Below, one piece after another: positions 42,711-51,562 of a stretch of DNA of 64,000 nucleotides. Below the pieces are notes generated by a model. That model was given only the letters and a program-made list of their open reading frames with translations. It was not told where the DNA came from and ran no database searches. Each line of letters starts with the position of its first letter. Position 1 is the first letter of the stretch. The translations under genes and the position numbers were made by a program. The DNA lies in contig NZ_CP047027.1 in assembly GCF_009797025.1 (NCBI RefSeq), positions 3,720,001 to 3,784,000 of the forward strand, written 5' to 3'. This DNA is from Cellulophaga sp. L1A9. Its GTDB lineage: Bacteria > Bacteroidota > Bacteroidia > Flavobacteriales > Flavobacteriaceae.

Positions 42711-44269
42711 TGAAAAACCGCACCTATAATATTCTTTTTCATACCCATACTGTTAGTGGTATCGTAATCAGTGTAGCCTTATATGTGATTTTTTTTGCAG
42801 GTTCTTTTTCTTTTTTTAGGGATGAAATTGTGAATTGGGAACGAAATGATATCGTGGAAATCACAGATGATATTAACTTTAATGTAGATGCTGTTCTAGA
42901 TACGATCAATAAAAATCACAATTTGTACGGCAGAGATGTTGAGCTAAAAAAATATTTCATTGAACAACAAGTCGGTGTCTCCATTGCGGCATCAAAAGAT
43001 TCCCTAGCACCAGAAAAAACTAAAACTGCACATTTCTTTTATCTAGATACCAAAGACTTTAAAGAAAATACCTATTCAGAATCGTATTCATTGGGAGAGT
43101 TTTTATATCGATTACATTTCTTTGCTCAAATACCCTATCCCATCGGATATTATTTATCGGGCTTTGTCGCCTTATTTTTCCTATTTGCCATTATCACAGG
43201 AGTACTAGTACATTGGAAGAAAATAATAACTAATTTTTATGTTTTTAGACCTTTAGAAAAACTAAAAACCATGTGGACAGATGCACATACTACTTTGGGA
43301 ATGTTAGGGCTCCCATTTCAATTTGTGTATGCGGTCACCGGGGCGTTTTTTATGATAAAATTGCTTTTAGTCGCACCTAATGTTTTAATTATGTATAATG
43401 GTGATCAAGCAAAGTTCTATGAAGAACTAGGTTATGCACACCCTAGTTTTGAACCAGAGCATAAAAAATTACAGTCAGATGTTTCTGTAGTTGCTTATAT
43501 GAAAGAGATCCAAGAGAAATGGAGCGATTTTGAAATTACAGAAGTGCATATTTTTAATTATGGCGATGAAAATATGCATGTTTTGCTTAGTGGGCATTTG
43601 GCCTATACAGATCGTTTTAATGGCATAGGAGAGGTTATCTACAATGCTAAAACGGGAAAAATAGTTTCAGAGAAAAATCCAATTACCGAGCAAAGCTACG
43701 TAGAAGCCGTTAAAAATATCTTGTATAGAATTCACTATGGAGATTATGGTGGCCTGGCATTAAAATTACTGAGCATGTTATTGGGTTTTGTTACGTGTTT
43801 TGTAATTATATCTGGAGTTATGATTTGGTTGGTTGCTCGGGATAAAAAAAATATACCAGAAAAAAAACGACGTTTTAATGAGCGGGTTGTTCAAATTTAT
43901 CTCGCTATTTGTTTAAGTATGTTCCCTATTACAGCCTTGAGTTTCATAGCGGTTAAAGTATTTGCCCCTGCGAGTCAGTCTTTTGTCTATACTTTTTATT
44001 TTGTGGGATGGCTACTACTAACACTGCTATTTATCTTTAAAAAAGATAATGCGTTTACAAACAAAACTTCGTTGCTTTTAGGAAGTGTTTTTGGGGTGTT
44101 AGTACCAGTTAGTAATGGTGTTGTATCGGGCAATTGGCTTTGGGTCAGTCTTAAAAATGGAAATTCTTCCTCTTATACTGTAGATTTAATGTGGTTGCTA
44201 ATTGCTGTTTTTGGGTTTTTGGTAGTGTATAAAATGAATAAGAATACACAAAAAGAGAAAAGGAGCTAA
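42710..44269 (+). CDS. PepSY-associated membrane protein (putative ferrisiderophore reductase)
   Basis: 519 residues. The first membrane helix follows FHTHTVSGIVISVALYVIFF. A periplasmic segment comes next, then helices near 150-175, 205-225, 350-375, and a cluster of four at 390-510. Conserved histidines in or near helices (HTHT, H-x-x-x-x-L near 140, WTDAHTTLGMLGLP) could hold haem, as in FoxB/FhuF-like siderophore reductases with PepSY-TM domains. It ends the iron operon. Confidence 0.82.
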   Translation: MKNRTYNILFHTHTVSGIVISVALYVIFFAGSFSFFRDEIVNWERNDIVEITDDINFNVDAVLDTINKNHNLYGRDVELKKYFIEQQVGVSIAASKDSLAPEKTKTAHFFYLDTKDFKENTYSESYSLGEFLYRLHFFAQIPYPIGYYLSGFVALFFLFAIITGVLVHWKKIITNFYVFRPLEKLKTMWTDAHTTLGMLGLPFQFVYAVTGAFFMIKLLLVAPNVLIMYNGDQAKFYEELGYAHPSFEPEHKKLQSDVSVVAYMKEIQEKWSDFEITEVHIFNYGDENMHVLLSGHLAYTDRFNGIGEVIYNAKTGKIVSEKNPITEQSYVEAVKNILYRIHYGDYGGLALKLLSMLLGFVTCFVIISGVMIWLVARDKKNIPEKKRRFNERVVQIYLAICLSMFPITALSFIAVKVFAPASQSFVYTFYFVGWLLLTLLFIFKKDNAFTNKTSLLLGSVFGVLVPVSNGVVSGNWLWVSLKNGNSSSYTVDLMWLLIAVFGFLVVYKMNKNTQKEKRS

Positions 44270-44323
44270 CTAGATTTTTCAATCTCTTATTAAAAAGTGT
44301 AATTTTAGAGAAATTTACCTTTT

Positions 44324-44977
44324 ATGACTATTCATAATTTTGAAACTAAAAATTCAATTTTAAACAAATTTATCGCAGAACTACGTGATGTTACCATACA
44401 AAAAGACAGTATGCGTTTTCGAAAAAATATTGAACGCGTAGGAGAGGTGCTGAGTTATGAATTAAGTAAGACCTTAGAATACACAGATCAGTCAACGACA
44501 ACTCCGTTAGGAGAAAAGACAATAGCTTTAGCGGCTTCAGATATTGTGATCTGTTCTATTCTTAGAGCAGGATTACCTTTCCATCAAGGGATTTTAAATT
44601 ATTTTGATGATGCTGAAAATGGATTTATTTCGGCATATAGACATCATGAAGGAGATTCTGATGATTTTGAAGTTATTGTCAATTATTTTGCAGCTCCAAA
44701 TTTAGAGGGCAAGATATTATTGCTTGTAGATCCAATGCTCGCGACAGGCAGAACCTTGGAAAACGTTTTAAAAGGATTAAAAGGGTATGGCACCCCGAAA
44801 GAAATTCATATTGTTTCGGTAATAGGTTCTGAAGAAGGAATCACCTATGTAAATTCAGTCTTTCCGGAAAGCACCCAATTGTGGATCGCTGCTGTAGATA
44901 AAAAACTGAATGCTAAAGGTTATATTATTCCAGGTCTTGGCGATGCTGGCGATTTAGCTTACGGAGCAAAACTTTAG
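44324..44977 (+). CDS. upp: Uracil phosphoribosyltransferase
   Basis: 217 residues. It converts uracil and PRPP to UMP in pyrimidine salvage. The PRPP-binding loop LLVDPMLATGRTLENVL (about 132-148), SILRAGLPFHQG (about 70) and the C-terminal GLGDAGDLAYGAK uracil-binding loop are all present. It is cytosolic and stands alone, 54 bases after the PepSY gene in the same direction. Confidence 0.95.
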   Translation: MTIHNFETKNSILNKFIAELRDVTIQKDSMRFRKNIERVGEVLSYELSKTLEYTDQSTTTPLGEKTIALAASDIVICSILRAGLPFHQGILNYFDDAENGFISAYRHHEGDSDDFEVIVNYFAAPNLEGKILLLVDPMLATGRTLENVLKGLKGYGTPKEIHIVSVIGSEEGITYVNSVFPESTQLWIAAVDKKLNAKGYIIPGLGDAGDLAYGAKL

Positions 44978-45183
44978 TTTTTTCTGAATTTAGATTTCGG
45001 CATACTAATCAATATTTATTATTGGAGTAAGAGCAATAACTAAAGGAACCGCGGTAAGTTTTCTAAAACCTAAATTGGCGGATACAGAAGCGGCTTAAAG
45101 GTTTTTGTGACACAAATTAGCGCTACAGGAATGTGTTTTTTCTGAGCATTAAGCTATGAATATGCGCTTTTTAAATATCGTTT

Positions 45184-46143
45184 TTATTCGGTTTGTGGCC
45201 ATGCATTTTTAAGAAAGTCAAGATCTTTCTTTATGCGTTTAAAGACTTCAGTTTTAGGGAGTGTTATTTCTTTTTTTCCATGTTCTGCACCTCCTAAATC
45301 ATATTCACAATGTAATGAAATGGGAATATTTGTGAGGCCATATTTTTTAAGCAATAAGAAGTAGCTTTTAAAATCTACCATCCCTTCTCCTAAAGGAACA
45401 TTTATTGGAGTCCATACACCATTTTCTTGTCCCCATTTAAAATCTTTAATAACAATACATTTTATATGTTTATGCAACAGGCGTAAGCCTAAAGGCCAAT
45501 TAGTACCACCTTCTACTACTGCATGCCGGATATCATATTGTGAGGCTATAAACTCTGGATTTCTATCTTTTATTATTTGATAGATGTCCCATATCGGAGC
45601 ACCTACATGAATTCCTGCATGGTTTTGATAAGAACCCGTAATGTTCAGTTTTTTATTTAGAATTTCAAGTTGTTCAAACTGGAGTATAAAATTTTCAATA
45701 CTTTCAGGGATAGAAATAGTTTCAGGATATTCTAACCATCCCATCCTATAATTATTAAAACCCAAGGTGCTAGCTGTTTCCAGAATATTATAAGTTTCTG
45801 GAGCGGTAGCATCTGTAATATTGGTGGTAATTAATGTAGTAGATAGGCCAACTGCCCGCATGGCTTTTGCTACTTTCGGCAAATCGGTTGCCACATTTTC
45901 GGGAGCTACATGCCCGCCTTTTCTAACGGTTATATCTAATCCGTTAAACCCCATGTCTAAAGCAGCTTCAGACATTTCTGTATATTTTAAAAACTGTAAA
46001 TGTTTAGAAAACAAATGTACGTTTAGTGGTTTACTTGATACAGGCGTACTTATTTTTTCTGAGCTATTCATTCCTAGTAGAGGAATGGCAGCAATACCCA
46101 TTGCAGATAATTTTAAAAATTCTTCGCGAGATAAATTATTCAT
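45184..46143 (-). CDS. Sugar phosphate isomerase/epimerase-like TIM-barrel protein
   Basis: 319 residues. The N-terminus SREEFLKLSAMGIAAIPLLGMN resembles an export leader with a single arginine, so it may be a degenerate Tat-type signal. Residues 45-310 fit the AP-endonuclease-2-like TIM barrel (GFNGLDITVRKGGHV, SQYDIRHAVVEGG, CIVIKDFKWG, PISLHCEYDLGG), with Asp, Glu and His in the usual metal positions. The substrate is unknown. Its start is 166 bases from the ATG of the divergent Nramp-like gene, so the two may share regulation. Confidence 0.8.
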   Translation of the reverse strand: MNNLSREEFLKLSAMGIAAIPLLGMNSSEKISTPVSSKPLNVHLFSKHLQFLKYTEMSEAALDMGFNGLDITVRKGGHVAPENVATDLPKVAKAMRAVGLSTTLITTNITDATAPETYNILETASTLGFNNYRMGWLEYPETISIPESIENFILQFEQLEILNKKLNITGSYQNHAGIHVGAPIWDIYQIIKDRNPEFIASQYDIRHAVVEGGTNWPLGLRLLHKHIKCIVIKDFKWGQENGVWTPINVPLGEGMVDFKSYFLLLKKYGLTNIPISLHCEYDLGGAEHGKKEITLPKTEVFKRIKKDLDFLKNAWPQTE

Positions 46144-46193
46144 ATAATTTTAGGTGTAATTTTAAGATTATAATTGTAATTCATAGCAAAAAC

Positions 46194-46223
46194 TTGAAAA
46201 TGTCAATAATATGTCTATTTTTG
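46194..46223 (+). promoter_or_regulatory. Promoter of the Nramp-like gene
   Basis: TTG (46194-46196), a 19-base spacer and TATTTTTG (46216-46223) match the Bacteroidota promoter well. Because it overlaps the 5' end of the longest open frame (from 46211), the true start must be further downstream, most likely ATG 46310. Confidence 0.65.
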
Positions 46224-46309
46224 GTGAACCAATGTGGATAACCAATTTAGGTATTTTTTGTGAATCTAACTCATTTACGCATAACAATATCCATTTAAAA
46301 CAATCATGT

Positions 46310-47584
46310 ATGGACAAGTTGTCTAACAAACCATCACTTTTAAAAAAGATTTTAGCATTAGTATTAGCCTTTGGACCAGGGATTTTTGCCATTGGGTATA
46401 CCATTGGTACAGGGAGTGTAACCTCTATGATTGTTGCAGGAAGTACTTATGGTATGCAACTGCTTTGGGTATTACTTTTAAGTTGTATTTTCTCGGGTAT
46501 CTTAATGTATGCTTATGGGAATTTTGCCTTAGTAACAGGAGAAACAGCACTGTATGCCTTTAAGAAGCATTTGAAATACGGAAAGCTTATAGCCATCCTA
46601 ATTATAGTCGGAATTTCCTTAGGGCAATGGAATTCTTTAATGGGTATTCTAGGGATCTCCTCAAATATAATTTTTGAAATTATCGTCATTTATTTTCCAA
46701 ATTTATCTGGCAGTAGGTATGAAGTAGTACTCATTGTTGCTTTAATTGTGATTGCCATTATGTATAGCCTCTTACTGGTAGGGAAATATACCTTTTTTGA
46801 AAAAATACTTGTCATTTTTGTAACGATTATGGGGTTATCCTTTATCATATCTTTATTTATGGTATACCCATTACCAATTGAGGTAGCCCAAGGATTAATA
46901 CCCAGTATTCCACAAGTAGAAGGTGGTAAAATGATGGTTGCTGCATTTGTGGGGACAACCATGGCTGCAGCAACGTTCTTATCAAGACCTTTATTTGTAA
47001 AAGGGAAAGGGTGGAACATGAGCAATAGAGAACAACAAAAGAAAGATGCTATTATTGCCGCAATTTTAGTATTCATTATAAGTGGCTCGGTAATGGCAGT
47101 AGCCTCTGGTGCTTTATTCCATCAAGGTAAACCTGTAACTCAAGTTTTAGATATGGTTAATACTTTAGAACCTGTCGCAGGAAAATTTGCTTTAACACTC
47201 TTCTTTTTTGGGACACTAAGTGCCGGACTTTCATCAATTTTTCCATGTTTGTTAATTGCTCCTATTTTGTTAGCAGATTATCAATCGGGAGAATTAGATA
47301 CCACATCAAAACAATTTAAAATTGTAACAGGAATAGCGTCTTGTTTTGCATTAATTGTCCCAATTTTTGGCGCAAATCCTATACAAATGCAGATATTATC
47401 ACAAGTATTTAACGTGTTTGTGCTTCCTTTAGTTATTCTAGGGATTATTTTATTAGTAAATAATAAGGGCTTAATGAAAGAATATAAAGCAGGATTGGGC
47501 CTAAACATTGGGCTATTCGCAGCCTTATTCTTTGCCTGTGTAATCTCCTACAATGGGGTAGTAGCCTTGTTCGATTTTTTCTAA
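46310..47584 (+). CDS. Nramp-superfamily transporter lacking the canonical metal motifs
   Basis: 424 residues from ATG 46310 (an upstream ATG at 46211 overlaps the promoter and would add an unlikely hydrophilic leader). About eleven membrane segments begin with GPGIFAIGYTIGTGSVTSM. In Mn/Fe Nramps this helix carries DPGN and helix 6 carries MPH. Here the matching places read IGTG/GTGS and TTMAAATFL, so the Asp, Asn and Met that bind transition metals are missing. Overall it is Nramp-like (COG1914), but it probably carries another ion or solute. It is a single gene with its own promoter and terminator, divergent from the TIM-barrel gene. Confidence 0.82.
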   Translation: MDKLSNKPSLLKKILALVLAFGPGIFAIGYTIGTGSVTSMIVAGSTYGMQLLWVLLLSCIFSGILMYAYGNFALVTGETALYAFKKHLKYGKLIAILIIVGISLGQWNSLMGILGISSNIIFEIIVIYFPNLSGSRYEVVLIVALIVIAIMYSLLLVGKYTFFEKILVIFVTIMGLSFIISLFMVYPLPIEVAQGLIPSIPQVEGGKMMVAAFVGTTMAAATFLSRPLFVKGKGWNMSNREQQKKDAIIAAILVFIISGSVMAVASGALFHQGKPVTQVLDMVNTLEPVAGKFALTLFFFGTLSAGLSSIFPCLLIAPILLADYQSGELDTTSKQFKIVTGIASCFALIVPIFGANPIQMQILSQVFNVFVLPLVILGIILLVNNKGLMKEYKAGLGLNIGLFAALFFACVISYNGVVALFDFF

Positions 47585-47638
47585 AAAATTCATTTGAGTT
47601 AATTTCTAGTTTTTTAAAGTTAATACCTTATTAAAACA

Positions 47639-47678
47639 CAGCCTATTTTTAATTTTTGAAAATAGGCTATGTTTTTTT
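47639..47678 (+). terminator. Terminator of the Nramp-like gene
   Basis: AGCCTATTTTT (47640-47650) pairs with GAAAATAGGCT (47658-47668), and a run of seven T residues follows at 47672-47678. Confidence 0.85.
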
Positions 47679-47708
47679 GTAGTATTAGCCGTAATCGTAT
47701 GCAGCCTT

Positions 47709-48140
47709 ATGAGAGTTTATTTAGCCGATGATGATCAAGATGACCGTCAGTTTTTTTCAGATGCTTTACAAGAATTGCCTATACATATTGAGTTAACAAC
47801 ATTTCAAAATGGGGTAGACTTAATGGCAGATTTGTTTTCTAAGGAATCTTTGCCCCAAGCAATATTTTTAGATTTAAAAATGCCGATGATGGATGGTTTT
47901 GAATGTCTTGCAGATATTAAGGCAGAAGAAAAATTTAAAGGTATAGATGTTGTTATTTATTCCACATCTTTTAACGATTGGGAGGTTGAAAAACTGCAAG
48001 TAATGGGAGCGAACAGCTACCTGCAAAAGCCTAGTTCTTTTAATCAATTAAAAACAGTGCTTTATCAATGTTTAGAAACAATCAAGACTAATTTAGGGAA
48101 GTCAGACGATAAGCGACTTCAATTTACGGTGTTGAAGTAA
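47709..48140 (+). CDS. Stand-alone response regulator receiver protein
   Basis: 143 residues consisting only of a CheY-like receiver: acidic pocket D7-D9, phosphoacceptor D55 (IFLDLKMPMMDG), T86 and K107 (YLQKPSS). No output domain is present, so it must act by protein contact, as in a phosphorelay or a Rcp1-like light or redox path. No histidine kinase lies in the window. Confidence 0.9.
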   Translation: MRVYLADDDQDDRQFFSDALQELPIHIELTTFQNGVDLMADLFSKESLPQAIFLDLKMPMMDGFECLADIKAEEKFKGIDVVIYSTSFNDWEVEKLQVMGANSYLQKPSSFNQLKTVLYQCLETIKTNLGKSDDKRLQFTVLK

Positions 48141-48151
48141 AAAATGAATTT

Positions 48152-48313
48152 ATGAATAAAATACTTTGGGGTATAATTATAGTACTTTTTATAGGATGGA
48201 TTCTTGGTTTTTTAGTATTTAAAATTTTAGGAGGGATCATTCATATCCTTTTAGTGCTCGCTATAGTTTTAATTATTTACAATTGGTTTACTGGAATAAA
48301 GGAAAAAGGTTAA
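48152..48313 (+). CDS. Small two-helix membrane protein, lmo0937/DUF5670-like
   Basis: 53 residues from ATG 48152 to TAA 48311. Two hydrophobic helices (about 4-22 and 25-46) are joined by KILGG and followed by IYNWFTGIKEKG. This pattern (W-x-I in helix 1, a GG turn, H-I/L-L-L-V-x-A-x-V-L) matches the small lmo0937-type membrane proteins often linked to stress. It lies 11 bases after the receiver gene and 30 bases before the DUF808 gene, so it is probably co-transcribed. Confidence 0.7.
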   Translation: MNKILWGIIIVLFIGWILGFLVFKILGGIIHILLVLAIVLIIYNWFTGIKEKG

Positions 48314-48343
48314 TTTGCAACCTGAAATTTATACACGACAACT

Positions 48344-49216
48344 ATGGCATCAGGTTTTTTTGCATTATTAGACGACATCGCAGCTTTAATGGATGACGTT
48401 GCTGTAATGAGTAAAATTGCAACAAAAAAAACAGCAGGCATTTTAGGCGATGATTTGGCCGTAAATGCAGAAAAAGCTTCGGGCTTTATGTCCGACAGAG
48501 AAATACCGGTATTATGGGCAATTACTAAAGGCTCATTTTTAAATAAATTAATTATCCTGCCTTTCGCTTTTCTATTAAGTGCATTTCTACCCGCAGCAAT
48601 TACTGTTATTTTGGTTTTAGGAGGCATCTATTTGGCCTATGAAGGGGCTGAAAAAATACTAGAATTTTTAGGGGTGCTGAAACATCATGAAAAGAAGAAT
48701 CTAGATATAGATATGACCAATGAAGAGATTCTTGCATTGGAGAAAGATCGAGTGAAAGCAGCCATTGTTACCGATTTTATTCTTTCCGTAGAAATTGTCA
48801 TAATCGCATTAGGAACCGTTACTGAAAAAGAAATTTCTATCCAAATTATGGTAGTGACCATCATTGCTATCTTAGCAACAGTAGGAGTTTATGGTATTGT
48901 GGCGCTCATTGTAAGAATGGATGAATTTGGTATGCGATTAATCAACCTTAATGAACAAGAGGATAGTTTTTCTGATAAGGTAGGTCACCTCTTAGTAAAT
49001 GCTTTGCCATGGGTGATTAAAACACTAGCTGTAGTGGGTACAATTGCGCTACTATTGGTGGCAGGCGGAATCTTTGTTCACAACATACACTGGCTACATG
49101 ATCATTTTAACATGGTTCCGGGTATGGTAAAAGAATTTGTAGTAGGACTAGTGTTTGGAGCGATAACGGTGCTATTTGTTCAAATTTTTAAAAAACTGTT
49201 TAAAAAGAAAAAATAA
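48344..49216 (+). CDS. DUF808 (YedI-like) membrane protein
   Basis: 290 residues. The opening MASGFFALLDDIAALMDDVA, then KTAGILGDDLAVNAEKASGF and EIPVLWAITKGS, is the DUF808 signature. About six membrane helices follow, with a basic C-terminus (KLFKKKK). The function is unknown in any organism I can recall. It lies downstream of the small membrane protein and 10 bases before the hydrolase start. Confidence 0.9.
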   Translation: MASGFFALLDDIAALMDDVAVMSKIATKKTAGILGDDLAVNAEKASGFMSDREIPVLWAITKGSFLNKLIILPFAFLLSAFLPAAITVILVLGGIYLAYEGAEKILEFLGVLKHHEKKNLDIDMTNEEILALEKDRVKAAIVTDFILSVEIVIIALGTVTEKEISIQIMVVTIIAILATVGVYGIVALIVRMDEFGMRLINLNEQEDSFSDKVGHLLVNALPWVIKTLAVVGTIALLLVAGGIFVHNIHWLHDHFNMVPGMVKEFVVGLVFGAITVLFVQIFKKLFKKKK

Positions 49217-49226
49217 AACATACAAT

Positions 49227-49967
49227 ATGGAGAAACCAACAGCCTTTACAACGTCTAAAAAAGCAATTGTGTTTCTTCATTATTTTGGTGGTGATGCAGG
49301 GAGTTGGCAATGGGTGTGTAAACATCTAGAAAAAGAATTTAAATGCTTCCCTTTAAATCTTCCAGGATTCGATGGTACCTCGGTTTCAGAAACTCCTACT
49401 ATTTCTAGTTTTTCAAAATATATTAATGATGAAATTGTTGCACTAAATCTTAAAGATTATATCCTCGTAGGACACTCTATGGGAGGTAAATTAGCATTAA
49501 GTGCGGCCCTACAGAATGTAGATAACCCTCCTCGTAAAATTGTATTAATTGCACCTTCTCCTCCTACAACAGAAGACATGTCTGCTGAAGAAAAAGAGCG
49601 TATGCTAAAGCACCCAGATAGGGCAGAAGCTATACAAACAGTAAAAAATGGAACCGTCAAGACCTTGAAAAAAGAACGTTTTGACTATGCGGTAAACTCG
49701 CAATTGCGCATAGCAGAGGTTTCTTGGCAATGGTGGTTAAACACGGGAATGAATAATTCTATCGCCACACACGTAAAAAATTTAGAGACTCCGGTAAGCG
49801 TTATTTTTTCTACGGATGATCCTGTTATTACAGAAGAAGCTATACAAAAAGAGGTGTTGCCTTATCTTAAAAAAGCAACACCCATTCCTTTAAAAGGTAT
49901 CGGTCATTTGGTGCCTCTAGAGGCACCAAAAAAATTAGCACTTCTTTTAAAACAAATTATAGCTTAA
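49227..49967 (+). CDS. Alpha/beta hydrolase
   Basis: 246 residues from ATG 49227. An in-frame ATG at 49176 would overlap the end of DUF808 and add a lysine-rich leader, so the later start fits better. The nucleophile elbow is GHSMGGKLAL (Ser about 85), the oxyanion strand is FLHYFGGDAGSW and the catalytic His is in GIGHLVPLE near the end. It is cytosolic, with esterase- or peroxidase-like members in the same fold; the substrate is unknown. Its stop overlaps the stop of the convergent SDR gene. Confidence 0.85.
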   Translation: MEKPTAFTTSKKAIVFLHYFGGDAGSWQWVCKHLEKEFKCFPLNLPGFDGTSVSETPTISSFSKYINDEIVALNLKDYILVGHSMGGKLALSAALQNVDNPPRKIVLIAPSPPTTEDMSAEEKERMLKHPDRAEAIQTVKNGTVKTLKKERFDYAVNSQLRIAEVSWQWWLNTGMNNSIATHVKNLETPVSVIFSTDDPVITEEAIQKEVLPYLKKATPIPLKGIGHLVPLEAPKKLALLLKQIIA

Positions 49968-50773
49968 AAGGCAGACTCTACTGCTCCGCCATCCACGCGT
50001 ATATTTGCTCCGTTGATATACGTGGCATGATCAGAACATAAAAATGCGATGGTAGACCCAACTTCTTCTGGTTTTCCCCTGCGTTCCATGGCAATGTGTG
50101 GTCTTTTGTTTTTTACGAACCATTCAACCGCTTCTTCTATGGAACAATTACGTTCTTCAGCTAAATCTTCCATCATGGCATCGGTCATTGGTGTTTTTAC
50201 ATATGCGGGAGATACACAATTAAATAATATATTTTCTTTAGAATAAGAACGTGATAAGCATTTAGATAAGTTGATGATTCCTGCTTTACATGCATTGTAC
50301 GGACTCTCTTCTTCATAGGGTTGGTATGCATTTTCTGATGATATCATAATCATTCTACCCCAATTAAGTGCTTGCATTTGCGGAATGAAGGCTCTAGCGA
50401 TACGCACAGCACCCATTAAATCTACTTCTATGGTTTGCATCCAGTCGTCATCAGAAAGACTTAAGAAATCTCCTGCAGCACCTCTTGCCCCTGCAGCATT
50501 GACTACGATATGCGCCCCTCCAAAATCATCTTCAATTTTTTTGGCTAAGGCTTTAACTTCTTCATTTTTAGTAATATCTGCAGTAATTCCAAATATTTTA
50601 GCGTCCTTTCGAGTTTCTTTTAATTCTTTGATAGTATCATCTAACGCCTCTTGATCTCTATCGGATAGTATGATGGTAACTCCTTCATCGACTAGAAAAC
50701 TAGCGGTAGATTTTCCTATTCCTGAATCTGCACCTGTAATCAGTGCTATTTTTCCTTCTATATTAAATTTCAT
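49964..50773 (-). CDS. Short-chain dehydrogenase/reductase
   Basis: 269 residues. The NAD(P)-binding motif TGADSGIGKS is at about 13-22, NAAGARG lies near 92, the catalytic Ser is in MISSENA and Tyr/Lys in YNACKAGI. The C-terminus GANIRVDGG is typical. It reduces or oxidises an alcohol/ketone; the substrate is unknown. It is transcribed toward the hydrolase gene with stops overlapping by four bases. Confidence 0.9.
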   Translation of the reverse strand: MKFNIEGKIALITGADSGIGKSTASFLVDEGVTIILSDRDQEALDDTIKELKETRKDAKIFGITADITKNEEVKALAKKIEDDFGGAHIVVNAAGARGAAGDFLSLSDDDWMQTIEVDLMGAVRIARAFIPQMQALNWGRMIMISSENAYQPYEEESPYNACKAGIINLSKCLSRSYSKENILFNCVSPAYVKTPMTDAMMEDLAEERNCSIEEAVEWFVKNKRPHIAMERRGKPEEVGSTIAFLCSDHATYINGANIRVDGGAVESAF

Positions 50774-50884
50774 AAGCTTTTTTTTTATATTGCTCTAAGG
50801 TAGAGTGATATAGAAAAACATACTAGCTTAGAAACAAGCGATGTTAACACAATAGGTTTTGCGTTAATTTCTCAAGGGATTGGG

Positions 50885-51552
50885 TTATTTGTTGCGCTGA
50901 AAAAGTTCTTTTTCAGTAAGCTTTCTAAATGCGTACTTATAGCCTTCAAAAGTAGCTATCGCATAAAATAATACATCAATAGGACTGAAAGTTTCCGACA
51001 TGATTGGAATTGCTTGCGCATAGTCAAAAAGGACTAATGTTTCTAAATAACCTAACTCTTCATAAGTAGCAATTGCCCCAATAATACTAAAGAAGTTTCC
51101 GAGAGCACAACTTAATAAAGCTATTCCACCACCTAATAATCCAAATTTCAGATCAATTCCTTTGCCAAAATATACTGTGGCAAGACCTACCAAAGCACCA
51201 ATACCTATGGCCATAAAGCCAATTTGATATCCGGTAGCAGTAGTGATGATAGCCCATAATAAAGCACCTATTATTCCCGCACAAAATCCACCAAAGATAG
51301 CTGCTGGTAAATTTTGTTCCGCTTTTATTTTCGCTAGATTTTCATCCGAAACCAATGTTATAATATCTTCCCGCTGTAAATGCTCTTCGTCATTTAAGCG
51401 CTCTTCAATACTAGTATCTAGAATATAACTTGAACATGTAGGAGCAAAATCTGCTTTTAAACCGGTAAGGTTACAAAGCATTCCTTGTTGCATATCTAAG
51501 CTGCGGTTGGTGCATTTTTTGCAAAAAAAACTAAGTGCTCTTCTCTAGTCAT
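50885..51552 (-). pseudogene. Cys-rich-headed membrane protein with 5' homopolymer frameshift
   Basis: The open frame from 51493 encodes 202 residues (MQQGMLCNLTGLKADF, then four membrane segments). The family normally starts with MTREEHLxFCKKCxNR, a Cys motif that pairs with the CNLTG and TC pattern downstream. That start exists at ATG 51552 and reads MTREEHLVF. It then meets a run of eight T residues (A run 51523-51530 on the plus strand) that throws the CKKCTNRSLD part out of frame. One T more or two fewer would restore a 220-residue protein. It may be a true frameshift, a slippage switch or a sequencing error. Confidence 0.7.
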
Positions 51553-51562
51553 AGGAAGGATT

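Noticed and set aside
44978..45183. Short frame with KGTAVSFLKPKLADTEAA
   Set aside because: It is too short, has no start and matches no family I can name.
46211..46309. Longer N-terminus for the Nramp-like protein
   Set aside because: It overlaps a good promoter and encodes a hydrophilic stretch absent from the family.
49176..49226. Longer N-terminus for the hydrolase
   Set aside because: It overlaps the DUF808 gene and adds a Lys-rich leader; ATG 49227 fits the fold start.
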